A DNA stretch of 32,831 nucleotides, from the IMG/VR virus record IMGVR_UViG_3300007734_000585, positions 1 through 32,831 of that record; one strand, 5' to 3'. The position numbers were made by a program, and so were the translations under genes. Origin of the DNA: a virus. The notes beneath the pieces are model-generated. The model was given only the letters and a program-made list of their open reading frames with translations, did not search any database and was not told where the DNA came from. Each line of letters opens with the position of its first letter. Position 1 is the stretch's first letter. Positions 5,645-12,523 of the stretch are shown here, piece after piece.

Positions 5645-5839
5645 ATGACCCCAACAGCAAAGCAAATCGCAGACATTGAGCGCCAGATTGCTCTCATTGA
5701 GCACAATGCCGACAGCTACATCGGTGGTGCCAAGGCCTACTACTCTGGCAATCAAACCTTTCTGAAGCCTGCTGCACAGCGCAAAGTTGACTCGCTCAAC
5801 AAGAAGCTGGACGCATTGCTTGACAGCGTGGAGGCCTGA
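5645..5839 (+). CDS. Hypothetical protein, first gene of the rightward cassette, 64 aa
   Basis: The ATG at 5645 has a clear AAGGAG eight bases upstream; a GTG at 5627 in the same frame lacks one. The product begins MTPTAKQIADIERQIALIEH, contains a central segment with several Tyr (SYIGGAKAYYSGNQTF) and ends in a helix (KVDSLNKKLDALLDSVEA). Two helices flanking a Gly/Tyr loop suggest a small helical hairpin. No function is recognised. It ends 2 nt before the recombinase start, whose GGAGG ribosome site lies inside its last codons, so the two are co-expressed. Confidence 0.7.
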   Translation: MTPTAKQIADIERQIALIEHNADSYIGGAKAYYSGNQTFLKPAAQRKVDSLNKKLDALLDSVEA

Positions 5840-5841
5840 TC

Positions 5842-6492
5842 ATGTCCAAATACGTCGCCTACTACCGCGTTTCCACCGACCGCCAAGGCCAGTCAGGCCT
5901 CGGCCTTGATGCCCAGCGTGCAGCTGTGGCCAAGCACATCGCGGCAGCCGAGCTGTTGGCCGAGTTCACCGAGGTCGAGTCTGGCCGCAAGAACGACCGC
6001 GAGCAGTTGGCCGCTGCGCTGGCCACCGCCAAGAAGGCCAAGGCCACTTTGGTGATCGCCAAGCTCGACCGCCTTGCCCGTAACGTCCACTTCATATCTG
6101 GCTTGCTGGAGTCCGGTGTGCCCTTCGTCTGCGCCGACATGCCCGAAGCCGACCGCACCTTCTTGCAAATGATGGCCGTGTTTGCTGAGTGGGAAGCACG
6201 CAAGATCAGCGAGCGCACCAAGTCAGCGCTGGCGCAGGTCAAAGCACAGGGCCGCACCCTTGGCTGCCCAACACCAGAGATCGGCTCAGCCATTGGCGTG
6301 GCCAAGATCCAAGCCAAGGCCGACAAGTACGCTGAGCGCGTTGGCCCTATCGTGCGCGACATCATCACCAAGTCTGGCGCAGACACCATGCGCGACATCG
6401 CAGCAGCCCTGCAAGCACGCGGCGTAACCACACCACGCGGCAACACCAACTGGAACGCCTCTCAGGTGTCCAACCTTCTCAAACGCATTTAA
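5842..6492 (+). CDS. Small serine recombinase (resolvase/invertase family), 216 aa
   Basis: This is a site-specific recombinase that cuts DNA through a serine nucleophile. The N-terminal catalytic domain shows YYRVSTDRQ with Arg9 and nucleophile Ser11, KLDRLAR with Asp76, Arg77 and Arg80, and a long helix MMAVFAEWEARKISERTK (about 110-127). The C-terminal part ends in a DNA-binding helix-turn-helix (DIAAALQARGVTTPRG, then WNASQVSNLL). At 216 residues it is the size of resolvases and invertases, far shorter than the 450-600 residue phage integrases. GGAGG lies 7 nt upstream of the ATG. It could resolve genome multimers, invert a segment or act as a minimal integrase; no crossover site is evident. 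It is the only integrase candidate in the genome. Confidence 0.9.
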   Translation: MSKYVAYYRVSTDRQGQSGLGLDAQRAAVAKHIAAAELLAEFTEVESGRKNDREQLAAALATAKKAKATLVIAKLDRLARNVHFISGLLESGVPFVCADMPEADRTFLQMMAVFAEWEARKISERTKSALAQVKAQGRTLGCPTPEIGSAIGVAKIQAKADKYAERVGPIVRDIITKSGADTMRDIAAALQARGVTTPRGNTNWNASQVSNLLKRI

Positions 6493-6503
6493 GGAGCAAA
6501 CCC

Positions 6504-6710
6504 ATGGTCGAGAAATTTAACACCGGCAAAGTGATCATAGGCTCATGCTATGAGCCACCCCTCATCCCAGAATCAGACCCCGACATGCTGCGCCTGCAGC
6601 GTGCCTTGTTGCCACCACCACACCAACTTGAAGTCAGAGCAGCCGCAGCAGCCGACATGGCCTTGTATGTGGTGTCTGCAATCGCGCTGGTTGTCATCAT
6701 CTTCGCATGA
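6504..6710 (+). CDS. Tail-anchored membrane protein, 68 aa
   Basis: A polar N-terminal region of about 45 residues precedes a C-terminal hydrophobic segment (MALYVVSAIALVVIIFA) that would anchor the protein in the inner membrane with its N-terminus in the cytoplasm. There is no signal peptide or known domain. TAAGGAG lies 8 nt upstream of the ATG. The stop overlaps the next start (ATGA). The function is unknown; the early position suggests host modulation or exclusion rather than lysis. Confidence 0.65.
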   Translation: MVEKFNTGKVIIGSCYEPPLIPESDPDMLRLQRALLPPPHQLEVRAAAAADMALYVVSAIALVVIIFA

Positions 6711-6991
6711 AGGTTGGCCAGATCATCCGGGACGCGCAGCTCGACCTGTTTGAGCAGCGCGATGCCGACTTCTTGGCACGGTGCCGGGCGGTTGCAGCCG
6801 AGGTCTGCCGCCAGCATGGCAGCGTCAGCATCAATGATGTGCGCGAGCGGGTTCAGCTCCCTGCGCACCTCCACCCATCTGTTCTGGGCGCGGTATTTCG
6901 CACCAAGCAGTTCGTCAAGGTTGGCCTTGTTGAGGCCAATCATCCCCAAGCGCATGCCAGAGTGGTGCGTGTTTATCAATTACAGGAGTAA
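6707..6991 (+). CDS. Winged-helix-like hypothetical phage protein, 94 aa
   Basis: The product starts MKVGQIIRDAQLDLFEQRDA and contains a helix-rich middle (FLARCRAVAAEVCRQHGSVS) followed by VRERVQLPAHLHPSVLGAVF and a beta-like end. The PAHLHPSVLGAVFR segment with following VRVYQL is shared by a family of small phage proteins of unknown function and looks like a winged-helix domain. It begins within the stop of the membrane protein and ends 4 nt before the exonuclease gene. A link with recombination is suggested only by its neighbours. Confidence 0.65.
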   Translation: MKVGQIIRDAQLDLFEQRDADFLARCRAVAAEVCRQHGSVSINDVRERVQLPAHLHPSVLGAVFRTKQFVKVGLVEANHPQAHARVVRVYQLQE

Positions 6992-6995
6992 AAAA

Positions 6996-7952
6996 ATGGC
7001 AGGCAAACTGACCGACGACAAATCAATGAGCGCCTCGCGCTTGCCCGGCCTCATGGGCTTCAGCAAATACAGCACACCCAATGATGAGCTGCAGTTCAGC
7101 ATCAACGCCATTGATGGCAAAGAGCGGCCTGACATTGGCAATGAAGCCATGGGCTGGGGCAATACGCTGGAGCCCGTGATCCTGACAGAAGCAGCCAAGC
7201 GCTTGGGGCTCACCGAGTTTGACACCCAGATCGACAGAGCCTACACACACAACGCCTTTCCCCTGTCGTGCAGCTTGGATGGCATCGGCTTTGGTCTTGG
7301 CCAAGAGATCAGCACCGACCCGGACAAGGGCTTGTATGTGGTTGGCCAAGACACCATTGTGCTCAACGGGCCCGGCGTGCTGGAAGCCAAGCTCACCAAG
7401 ACCATGCCCGAAGATGTGCCCCACCTCGCACGCGGCCCCATCCAACTGCAAGGCCAGATGCTGATCACCGGCCACAAGTGGGGCGCAGTCTGCGTGCTGT
7501 ACCAAGGCATTGAGCTGCGGGTCTTCCTGTTTGCGCCGCATGATGAAACCCAAAAGGCCATCATCAAAGCCGTGCTAGCCTTTGAGCACAAGTTGCAGGC
7601 CTACCGCAAGTTTGGCGTAATCGACTGGTACCCGCCAGAGTCAAGCAAGGAGATGGATCGCATCTACCCGCAGGCCGTGGCCAAGGAAGAGATCAGCCTC
7701 GACATGCAGGCCGAGCGCTTGGCCGAGCAGCTGCTGGCTGCCAAGTCTGTCATCCGCGAAGCCGAGGCCACCATTGACAACTGCGAAAAACAAATCAAAG
7801 AACTGATGGGTCAGGCTGAGCGTGGCCGAGCTGGCCGCTATGTGATCAACTGGCCCATGCGCAACTACAAGGCAGCGCCAGAGCGTTTGGTGCCAGCCAA
7901 GGAAGCCTACAGCATTCGCCAGTCCACATTGACCATCAAGGAGCAGCCTTGA
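6996..7952 (+). CDS. YqaJ-type (lambda-exonuclease-like) 5'-3' exonuclease, 318 aa
   Basis: This would resect double-strand ends to leave 3' single strands for the annealing protein RecT, encoded two genes downstream. The PD-(D/E)XK core is visible: GWGNTLEPVI (Glu59), SLDG (Asp95), LEAKLTK (Glu130 and Lys132) and QLQGQM (Gln152). The C-terminal 100 residues include a helical region (about 230-275), perhaps used for oligomerisation. The start is the ATG at 6996 with AGGAG seven bases upstream; the frame is open further left but overlaps the previous gene. The stop overlaps the next start (TTGA). Confidence 0.88.
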   Translation: MAGKLTDDKSMSASRLPGLMGFSKYSTPNDELQFSINAIDGKERPDIGNEAMGWGNTLEPVILTEAAKRLGLTEFDTQIDRAYTHNAFPLSCSLDGIGFGLGQEISTDPDKGLYVVGQDTIVLNGPGVLEAKLTKTMPEDVPHLARGPIQLQGQMLITGHKWGAVCVLYQGIELRVFLFAPHDETQKAIIKAVLAFEHKLQAYRKFGVIDWYPPESSKEMDRIYPQAVAKEEISLDMQAERLAEQLLAAKSVIREAEATIDNCEKQIKELMGQAERGRAGRYVINWPMRNYKAAPERLVPAKEAYSIRQSTLTIKEQP

Positions 7953-8134
7953 ACCTACAGGGCAGGCCAGATATTGAGCGTGCCTACGACGCAGCTGTGG
8001 TGGCCATGCTCAACGCCACCGGCTGCACCGAACCACAGGCCGAAACCTTTGTCGAGGCCATGGCCAATTTGATTTTCACCACCATGCAAACCTACTTAAC
8101 CGAGAGAGATCCAAATGGAATTAACCACCACTAA
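7949..8134 (+). CDS. Hypothetical protein between the exonuclease and RecT genes, 61 aa
   Basis: A TTG start at 7949 with AAGGAG five bases upstream overlaps the exonuclease stop by 4 nt, and the stop overlaps recT by 20 nt. The product is a mostly helical, acidic protein (IERAYDAAVVAMLNATG, then QAETFVEAMANLIFTTMQTY). It has no known domain. The tight placement between recombination genes suggests a recombination accessory, but nothing in the sequence shows it. Confidence 0.55.
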   Translation: MNLQGRPDIERAYDAAVVAMLNATGCTEPQAETFVEAMANLIFTTMQTYLTERDPNGINHH

Positions 8135-9116
8135 CCGAGGCTTTGCGCCAGCAACCCTCACCGAGGCCATCCAATTCAGTGACATGCTGTCCAGCTCCAG
8201 CATGGTGCCCAAGGCCTACCAAGGCAAGCCCCAAGACATTCTGGTGTGCGTGCAGTGGGGCTACGAAATGGGACTGGCACCCATGCAGGCGCTGCAGAAT
8301 ATCGCGGTGATCAACGGCAAGCCTAGCGTGTACGGCGATGCAATGATGGCGCTGGTACAGGCCAGCCCAGTCTGCGAAGACGTTGAAGAATATTTCGAGA
8401 ACGAAGGCACACCTAACCCGGTGGCCGTCTGCATTGCCAAGCGAAAAAATCGCAAGCCAGTGGTTGCCAAGTTCAGCGTCGAGGATGCCAAGCGAGCTGG
8501 CCTGTGGGGCAAGCAGGGCCCATGGTCGGCGTATCCCAAGCGCATGATGCAAATGCGTGCTCGCGGCTTTGCGCTGCGCGATGCCTTTCCTGATGTGCTC
8601 AAGGGCTTGATCAGTGCCGAGGAGGCAGCAGACTATCCTGACGAAGCCAAGCCCCGGCCAGTGGCCAAGCCAGCCAACCCGTTGGACATGGTGGCCAAGG
8701 CCGATCCGGTGGCCATACCCGTGCAGACCAGCGACCCCGTCATCATTGAGGCCGCGCTGGCCGATACGGTTGAGCCGCAGTTGGAAGACTTTGCTACAGC
8801 TACAGTTGCTACAGTTGCTACAGATGGGGTAGGTGTAGCAGAGCAGCCCATCGGGTATGCCTTGATGGTGCCCGGCAAGGAAGAGGCTTTCTCAGTGCAT
8901 CAGAGCTTGGATGAGTGGGCAGATGCATACGAAGATCTGGCTGACAAGACTGCTAGAGCTGGAAAGCGTCCAGCCCGTGAGCGAATGACCGCATTGAAGG
9001 AGCTGCGATTGGTCAACCAAGACACCATCGGACGCATTGACATGGTCAAGCGTATCAGGCACACAGCTAGCTACACCCAGCGCATCAAAGCGCTGGGTGC
9101 ATCGCAGCAGGGTTAA
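8115..9116 (+). CDS. recT: RecT-family single-strand annealing protein, 333 aa
   Basis: RecT-type proteins coat 3' single strands produced by the partner exonuclease and anneal them to complementary DNA, serving phage recombination and concatemer formation. The first 175 residues show the family features: MVPKAYQGKPQDILVCVQWG, EMGLAPMQALQNIAVINGKP, and GPWSAYPKRMMQMRARGFAL. Residues about 180-240 form a Pro/Ala/Thr-rich linker containing a short DNA repeat. The last 90 residues are a separate helical region that may bind partners. The ATG has a GAGAGA-type weak ribosome site, and the gene overlaps the previous one. It is the last rightward gene; its stop overlaps the stop of the endolysin gene on the other strand. 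Confidence 0.88.
   Translation: MELTTTNRGFAPATLTEAIQFSDMLSSSSMVPKAYQGKPQDILVCVQWGYEMGLAPMQALQNIAVINGKPSVYGDAMMALVQASPVCEDVEEYFENEGTPNPVAVCIAKRKNRKPVVAKFSVEDAKRAGLWGKQGPWSAYPKRMMQMRARGFALRDAFPDVLKGLISAEEAADYPDEAKPRPVAKPANPLDMVAKADPVAIPVQTSDPVIIEAALADTVEPQLEDFATATVATVATDGVGVAEQPIGYALMVPGKEEAFSVHQSLDEWADAYEDLADKTARAGKRPARERMTALKELRLVNQDTIGRIDMVKRIRHTASYTQRIKALGASQQG
8791..8823 (+). repeat. Short tandem repeat TTGCTACAG in the recT linker
   Basis: Three TTGCTACAG units, interrupted after the first by a 6-bp CTACAG partial unit, encode an Ala-Thr-Val-rich stretch. Copy number could vary by slippage in frame (9 bp and 6 bp), changing linker length without breaking the protein. Confidence 0.7.
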
Positions 9117-9577
9117 GCTACCAAGCCCGGCAGGTACTGAGTCTTGCCTGCCACCTTGGTGGCGGTAAGCTCTTGCTTGCGAAGATCATCCGGGTTATAT
9201 GAGACATGCACCCAGCCACTGTCTGGAATTCCGGGTGTGTAGAACTCCAGAATAAGCTGTGTGTATTCCAAATTGTCCATGATCCACTGAGCCAGATCGG
9301 CATTGGCCACGCCGGGTATCTCAATGTCGGCAGCTTGACCCTTGCAATGGTCTGATGTTTTGCTGCCACCCACTGCAGCATTGGATTCTGGGCTACGGTA
9401 CCCAGAATTTACCTTGACACCCTTGCCGTAGTGGTCGCGCACCGGCTGCAGCACCTTCTCGCACAGCAAGCGCAGCGCCTCAATCTCAGCTTCACCGGGT
9501 GTGTTGTCATAGCCCATGCGCAGAGCTGTCTCTGACTTGGTCAGCTCATGCAGGGAAAAATTGGCAGTCAGGTTCAT
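9113..9577 (-). CDS. Endolysin: zinc D-Ala-D-Ala carboxypeptidase-like (peptidase M15), 154 aa
   Basis: This would cleave peptidoglycan stem peptides at the end of infection. The zinc site of the M15 family is visible: SDHCKGQAADIEI (His77 and Asp84) and WVHVSY (His124). SGYRSPESNAAVGGS is the usual substrate-binding loop. There is no signal peptide, so release needs a holin. The length equals stand-alone M15 endolysins. The ATG at 9577 overlaps the Rz stop as ATGA. It is the last gene of the leftward late operon and ends against recT. Confidence 0.88.
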   Translation of the reverse strand: MNLTANFSLHELTKSETALRMGYDNTPGEAEIEALRLLCEKVLQPVRDHYGKGVKVNSGYRSPESNAAVGGSKTSDHCKGQAADIEIPGVANADLAQWIMDNLEYTQLILEFYTPGIPDSGWVHVSYNPDDLRKQELTATKVAGKTQYLPGLVA

Positions 9578-10032
9578 GGTTTCCTTTCAGTTGTTGGCCA
9601 AGAATTGGTCAGGGTTCTTGCGTCAGTGGCGTGTCCATCAGCTTTTGTCGCCAGCTCTTCAAGAGCTGCAGCACATTGCTCGAATACGGCTGTGGCGGTG
9701 GCGGCGTAGTCTCTTGCGGAGGAGCAGGTAGCTGTGGGCAAAGCGCTGGTGGCGGCGTTGATCTGGTTGCGCAACCCGTCGCGCTCAGCGCGAGCAGCAG
9801 CAGCAGCAGCAGAGTTTTCTTGTGCGCGTTTGGCCGCGAGTCGTAGTGCGTCATCCTTCTTCCTTTGCATCTCAGTGGTTTGTTCCATGGCCTGCGTCGT
9901 GGCCGCAGCCACAGCAGCTGCGTTGGCCGCCTCAATCGCAGCGATCTCTGCATCCTTGCGCCAGCCCTGCACAGCAAAGCCAGACGCGAAGGCAGCAGCC
10001 AGCATGGCAGCAGCAATGGCCAGCTTAAGCAT
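9574..10032 (-). CDS. Rz-type inner-membrane spanin subunit, 152 aa
   Basis: This works with the nested Rz1 lipoprotein to fuse the inner and outer membranes in the last step of lysis. An N-terminal transmembrane segment (MLKLAIAAAMLAAAFASGFA) precedes a long Ala-rich, charged coiled coil (about 25-95). The conserved C-terminal part has two Cys (TATCSSARDYAATATAVFEQ) and a TLTNSWPTTERKP end, as in phage i-spanins. The start overlaps the EF-hand membrane gene, and the stop overlaps the endolysin start. Confidence 0.85.
   Translation of the reverse strand: MLKLAIAAAMLAAAFASGFAVQGWRKDAEIAAIEAANAAAVAAATTQAMEQTTEMQRKKDDALRLAAKRAQENSAAAAAARAERDGLRNQINAATSALPTATCSSARDYAATATAVFEQCAAALEELATKADGHATDARTLTNSWPTTERKP
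9609..9854 (-). CDS. Rz1-type outer-membrane spanin lipoprotein nested inside Rz, 81 aa
   Basis: This is an o-spanin entirely inside the Rz gene in another frame. The ATG at 9854 is preceded by a strong AAAGGAAGAAGG. A short basic N-terminus (HKK) is followed by a poly-Leu signal sequence (LLLLLLLALSATGC) with a lipobox-like ATGC and Cys28 as the acylated residue. The mature part is Pro-rich (PAPPQETTPPPPQ) and ends in a helix, as in lambda Rz1. The first half of the same open frame, from 10016, is not part of the gene. Confidence 0.85.
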   Translation of the reverse strand: MTHYDSRPNAHKKTLLLLLLLALSATGCATRSTPPPALCPQLPAPPQETTPPPPQPYSSNVLQLLKSWRQKLMDTPLTQEP

Positions 10033-10354
10033 CGTTCATCTTGCCTCTGATGTAGGCAGTGGCTGCCATGAAGGCCACCACAATGGTGCCCATGGCTGCA
10101 GCAAAGGTTGTGGCCAAGCCCATTACCAGCTGCACCCGCGAGTCAGCAATGTAAGGCAGGCACAAGAACATGATGATCAAGAATGGCAAGCCCATGGCCA
10201 CCCAAGCCATGACCCGCTGCTGGTCAGCGAGCTTGTCCATGTTCTCGATTTGCATCATGCGCTCGCTCTTGGCGAGCTCGTCGTCTGTCACTACGCCATC
10301 ATGGTTGGTATCGAATTGGTCGTAGATCGACCCCTTTTCAAGCTGCTTAGTCAT
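10025..10354 (-). CDS. EF-hand membrane protein, holin candidate, 109 aa
   Basis: The N-terminal soluble region contains one canonical calcium-binding EF-hand loop, DTNHDGVVTDDE (residues 15-26, ligands at 15, 17, 19, 23 and 26), then a helix. Two strongly hydrophobic segments follow: MGLPFLIIMFLCLPYIAD, and a second spanning about 77-101 (VMGLATTFAAAMGTIVVAF). Two membrane spans and a place directly before the spanin genes make it a good holin candidate. An EF-hand on a holin-sized protein is unusual and suggests divalent-cation control. The alternative is a membrane protein with a structural role. The start has GGGGA upstream and overlaps the previous gene by 8 nt. Confidence 0.6.
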   Translation of the reverse strand: MTKQLEKGSIYDQFDTNHDGVVTDDELAKSERMMQIENMDKLADQQRVMAWVAMGLPFLIIMFLCLPYIADSRVQLVMGLATTFAAAMGTIVVAFMAATAYIRGKMNDA

Positions 10355-10652
10355 CCTGGTTCCCCTTTCTTTGTTGCTGTTCCATCTGCCGTCTGAGCTT
10401 TTGCAAACTCTTCTTTTCGTCCTTCAGTTCTGCAAGCGCTGCTTTTGTCTCCAAATACATGTCAACCACCACCGGGGCCAGCCCCAACAACAGTACCACC
10501 AACAAGATGATCACAATCAAAAAGGCGGTGTCGTCGTGTTCTTGATCCGCAGAATTTGTAGCCATAGGTGGAGGTATCCAACTAGGAACAGAGCCGCCAG
10601 CAGCACCGCGATTCGCACTTGCAGCTTTCCTTTTCGCTGGTGTAGTCGCCAT
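10347..10652 (-). CDS. Membrane protein with C-terminal coiled coil, 101 aa
   Basis: A Pro/Ala/basic N-terminus of about 40 residues is followed by one strong membrane span (FLIVIILLVVLLLGLAPVVV, about 44-63) and a charged coiled coil (ALAELKDEKKSLQKLRRQME). The ATG at 10652 has GAGG eight bases upstream. This start overlaps the preceding gene by 136 nt in another frame; an ATG at 10565 would shorten the overlap but lacks a ribosome site. The layout resembles holin or spanin accessory proteins. The exact role is unknown. Confidence 0.65.
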   Translation of the reverse strand: MATTPAKRKAASANRGAAGGSVPSWIPPPMATNSADQEHDDTAFLIVIILLVVLLLGLAPVVVDMYLETKAALAELKDEKKSLQKLRRQMEQQQRKGNQDD

Positions 10653-11233
10653 GCCTCTTGCCTCTTTGTTGCCTCTTGTTTCAGCCTTGCTTGTTCTTGC
10701 TCCTCTTGAATGACCTCTCTCATCTTGAACACCTCTGAGTACAGCGCCCCCATCTCAGGTGGCGATTGGTACACCATGGTTTCTCTGATCTGCACTTCAA
10801 GCTCTGCCATCTGCTGCGCTGCCATGACCCGCTTGAGCGCAGCCTCCATCAGGTTTTGGTCAGGGTCATAAACCGTCTGACTCTTTTCTTCTTCTTCTCT
10901 GATGTGAGCAGCGAGCTGCTCTTGCAATTTGAAAAACTCTGTCAGGTTCTTGACGATGTCAACTTTGACCTGAGTCTCGTCAACAGCGACATAAGCAGAC
11001 TTCTTGTTCTTTGCCACAGGCTTTGCAGCTTGTGACTTGGGTTTAGGTTTGCTGCCAAAGAACGAAAGGATCTGACTCCAGAATCCATGCACCTCTTTGC
11101 CAATGGCAATGACTTCATCAGCAGTTGCTTTGATCTCGACAAATGATTCTTTAGCCTGCTTGTAAAGCTCGCACCCAGCTTGGATCTGCTTGACCAAGCC
11201 TGCCGCAAGAAGGCAGATGCTGATTGGATCCAC
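10517..11233 (-). CDS. Late coiled-coil protein with C-terminal membrane span, 238 aa
   Basis: This starts at a GTG (11233) two bases after the previous stop, with no clear ribosome site; coupling is likely. The N-terminus MDPISICLLAAGLVKQIQAG is followed by helices, a Lys/Pro/Ala-rich linker (about 58-80) and a long charged helix (MEAALKRVMAAQQMAELEVQ and beyond). A membrane span lies near the end (VRIAVLLAALFLVGYLHLWL). Similar MDPIS-starting proteins sit near tail fibre and lysis genes in other podoviruses. I cannot say whether it is a tail-associated or a lysis protein. Confidence 0.65.
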   Translation of the reverse strand: MDPISICLLAAGLVKQIQAGCELYKQAKESFVEIKATADEVIAIGKEVHGFWSQILSFFGSKPKPKSQAAKPVAKNKKSAYVAVDETQVKVDIVKNLTEFFKLQEQLAAHIREEEEKSQTVYDPDQNLMEAALKRVMAAQQMAELEVQIRETMVYQSPPEMGALYSEVFKMREVIQEEQEQARLKQEATKRQEAWRLHQRKGKLQVRIAVLLAALFLVGYLHLWLQILRIKNTTTPPF

Positions 11234-11234
11234 A

Positions 11235-11390
11235 TCACAGCTTCAACACCAACGTCATCAACATGCCAATGATGGCGGCACATGACCCAATCAAGATCTG
11301 CTCAATGCGCTTGAGTCTGGCATTGATGCTGTCGTAACGCAACTCACACACAGCTTCGTGCGTGTCGAGTCTGGCTTCGACTGGTGTCAT
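11235..11390 (-). CDS. XhlA/hemolysin-like small membrane protein, 51 aa
   Basis: A charged amphipathic N-terminal helix (ARLDTHEAVCELRYDSINAR, then LKRIEQ) leads into one C-terminal membrane span (ILIGSCAAIIGMLMTLVL). This is the layout of XhlA-type holin partners and related hemolysin-like phage peptides. AAGGAG lies 5 nt upstream of the ATG, which overlaps the previous stop as ATGA. It would be the first gene of the lysis cassette. Confidence 0.65.
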   Translation of the reverse strand: MTPVEARLDTHEAVCELRYDSINARLKRIEQILIGSCAAIIGMLMTLVLKL

Positions 11391-11551
11391 GTCTGCTCCT
11401 TATCAGCAGGAAGTGGTTCGTTGCCCTCTGCAAGCCATGCAAGGTAGGCTTGGTAGTCAGCGTTGTCTGGGTCGAATGGAATAGTTGCGTTATCGTTAAG
11501 ACGAATGACGCTATTTTGTTTACCCATGTATGAAAGTGATAGTTTGTACAT
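11387..11551 (-). CDS. Short fibre-associated protein, 54 aa
   Basis: The product (MYKLSLSYMGKQNSVIRLND, then IPFDPDNADYQAYLAWLAEG) matches a common small protein found directly after tail fibre genes, in which an N-terminal beta strand is followed by I-P-x-D/A-P-x-N-x-D-Y-x-x-Y-x-x-W. It is thought to be a fibre cap or assembly factor, but the role is not firmly known. It starts immediately after the stop of the accessory fibre gene and ends overlapping the XhlA-like gene. Confidence 0.65.
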   Translation of the reverse strand: MYKLSLSYMGKQNSVIRLNDNATIPFDPDNADYQAYLAWLAEGNEPLPADKEQT

Positions 11552-12523
11552 TTATAACTCCGCTGATGCTAAAAGACAAACCGACCCAGTTGCCGCATAC
11601 ATAAGTCCAATAGGAGCATATCCAGAGGCAAAAGTTGGTGTAGATGCCGGTATTCTTAAATAAATTGAATATGGGGATGCGCCCCCCAAGGTTGGAGTTC
11701 CCGTATATGGATTTAATCCATCCGACAATCCCCATGAATTATTTCCTGCTGGCACGGAACCAGCTGGACTGCTTCGCATGGTCACTGGAAACATGATAGT
11801 TATTTCTACTGCTGATACGGCAGGTCTCCAAACACCCATAAAAGAAGAAGCATTTTGTCCATTTGAAATTAAAGTAAAGCAGTACCTCTGACAAAGCGCC
11901 AACTCAGTCCCATATGGTCTGTAATCAAAGCTCGTTGCTGTTGAGCCTTTTTCTACTTGTATTCCTGTTATGAGAAATGTTGCTGTTATAGAACCAGACG
12001 GTATGAATAGAGTAACGCTTAATCCATTTGTTACATTGGCAGGCAATGTGTATGTGTACGAATATCGTGTCCATGTTGCAGACATAGCGGCAACAACATT
12101 TGTTTCGACAATAGTTGTGCTAGATGAATAGTTGTCTACTGCGTTTGGATAACCCAAATTAATATTTAGTGCGCTGGCAGTCCCAGAAGTTTGTTTTACA
12201 TAAAATGAAACCGTTATAGCCTGACTAGCGCAGTCTGCAATATTGACAGATTCAATACGTTGGGAAACTCCGGGGTAAGCGGTAGATGATGCCGCATTAC
12301 TAAAAGAATATGTAAACCCCGACGGAACATCAGTAGACCGAGATATTGTTCCTGAAGAGGCATTACCAAAAAATCTGTCAGCGGTGTATGTTGAAGACCC
12401 GCCGCTTGTAAAAGAAGTGCCTCTTTGCCAAATACCAAAAGCACCATTGATGATGCGGTTACGAAACCCGAGCGAGCTGTCAGCAATGCTGCCGATGTTT
12501 GCCAGTGATGCTGTCTTTCCCAT
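11552..12523 (-). CDS. Accessory tail fibre / receptor-binding-type protein, 323 aa
   Basis: Residues about 17-35 (SLGFRNRIINGAFGIWQRGT) are the characteristic N-terminus of phage fibre proteins that carry a jelly-roll carbohydrate-binding domain. The following 180 residues are beta-rich with repeated Ser/Thr and aromatic positions, then GIQVEKGSTATSFDYRPYGT, the usual end of that domain. The last 110 residues form a variable beta-rich tip. It starts on the stop of the S74 fibre gene (TAATG). Its DNA is noticeably more A+T-rich than the neighbouring late genes, suggesting recent exchange. It may decide host range. Confidence 0.75.
   Translation of the reverse strand: MGKTASLANIGSIADSSLGFRNRIINGAFGIWQRGTSFTSGGSSTYTADRFFGNASSGTISRSTDVPSGFTYSFSNAASSTAYPGVSQRIESVNIADCASQAITVSFYVKQTSGTASALNINLGYPNAVDNYSSSTTIVETNVVAAMSATWTRYSYTYTLPANVTNGLSVTLFIPSGSITATFLITGIQVEKGSTATSFDYRPYGTELALCQRYCFTLISNGQNASSFMGVWRPAVSAVEITIMFPVTMRSSPAGSVPAGNNSWGLSDGLNPYTGTPTLGGASPYSIYLRIPASTPTFASGYAPIGLMYAATGSVCLLASAEL

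Noticed and set aside
9854-10016. First half of the frame that contains Rz1
   Set aside because: It is Arg/Leu-rich and lacks a ribosome site; the lipoprotein starts at 9854 with a strong one.
11552-12523. Possible diversity-generating retroelement target, because BPP-1-like phages carry one
   Set aside because: No reverse transcriptase, no template repeat and no C-type lectin-like end in either fibre protein.
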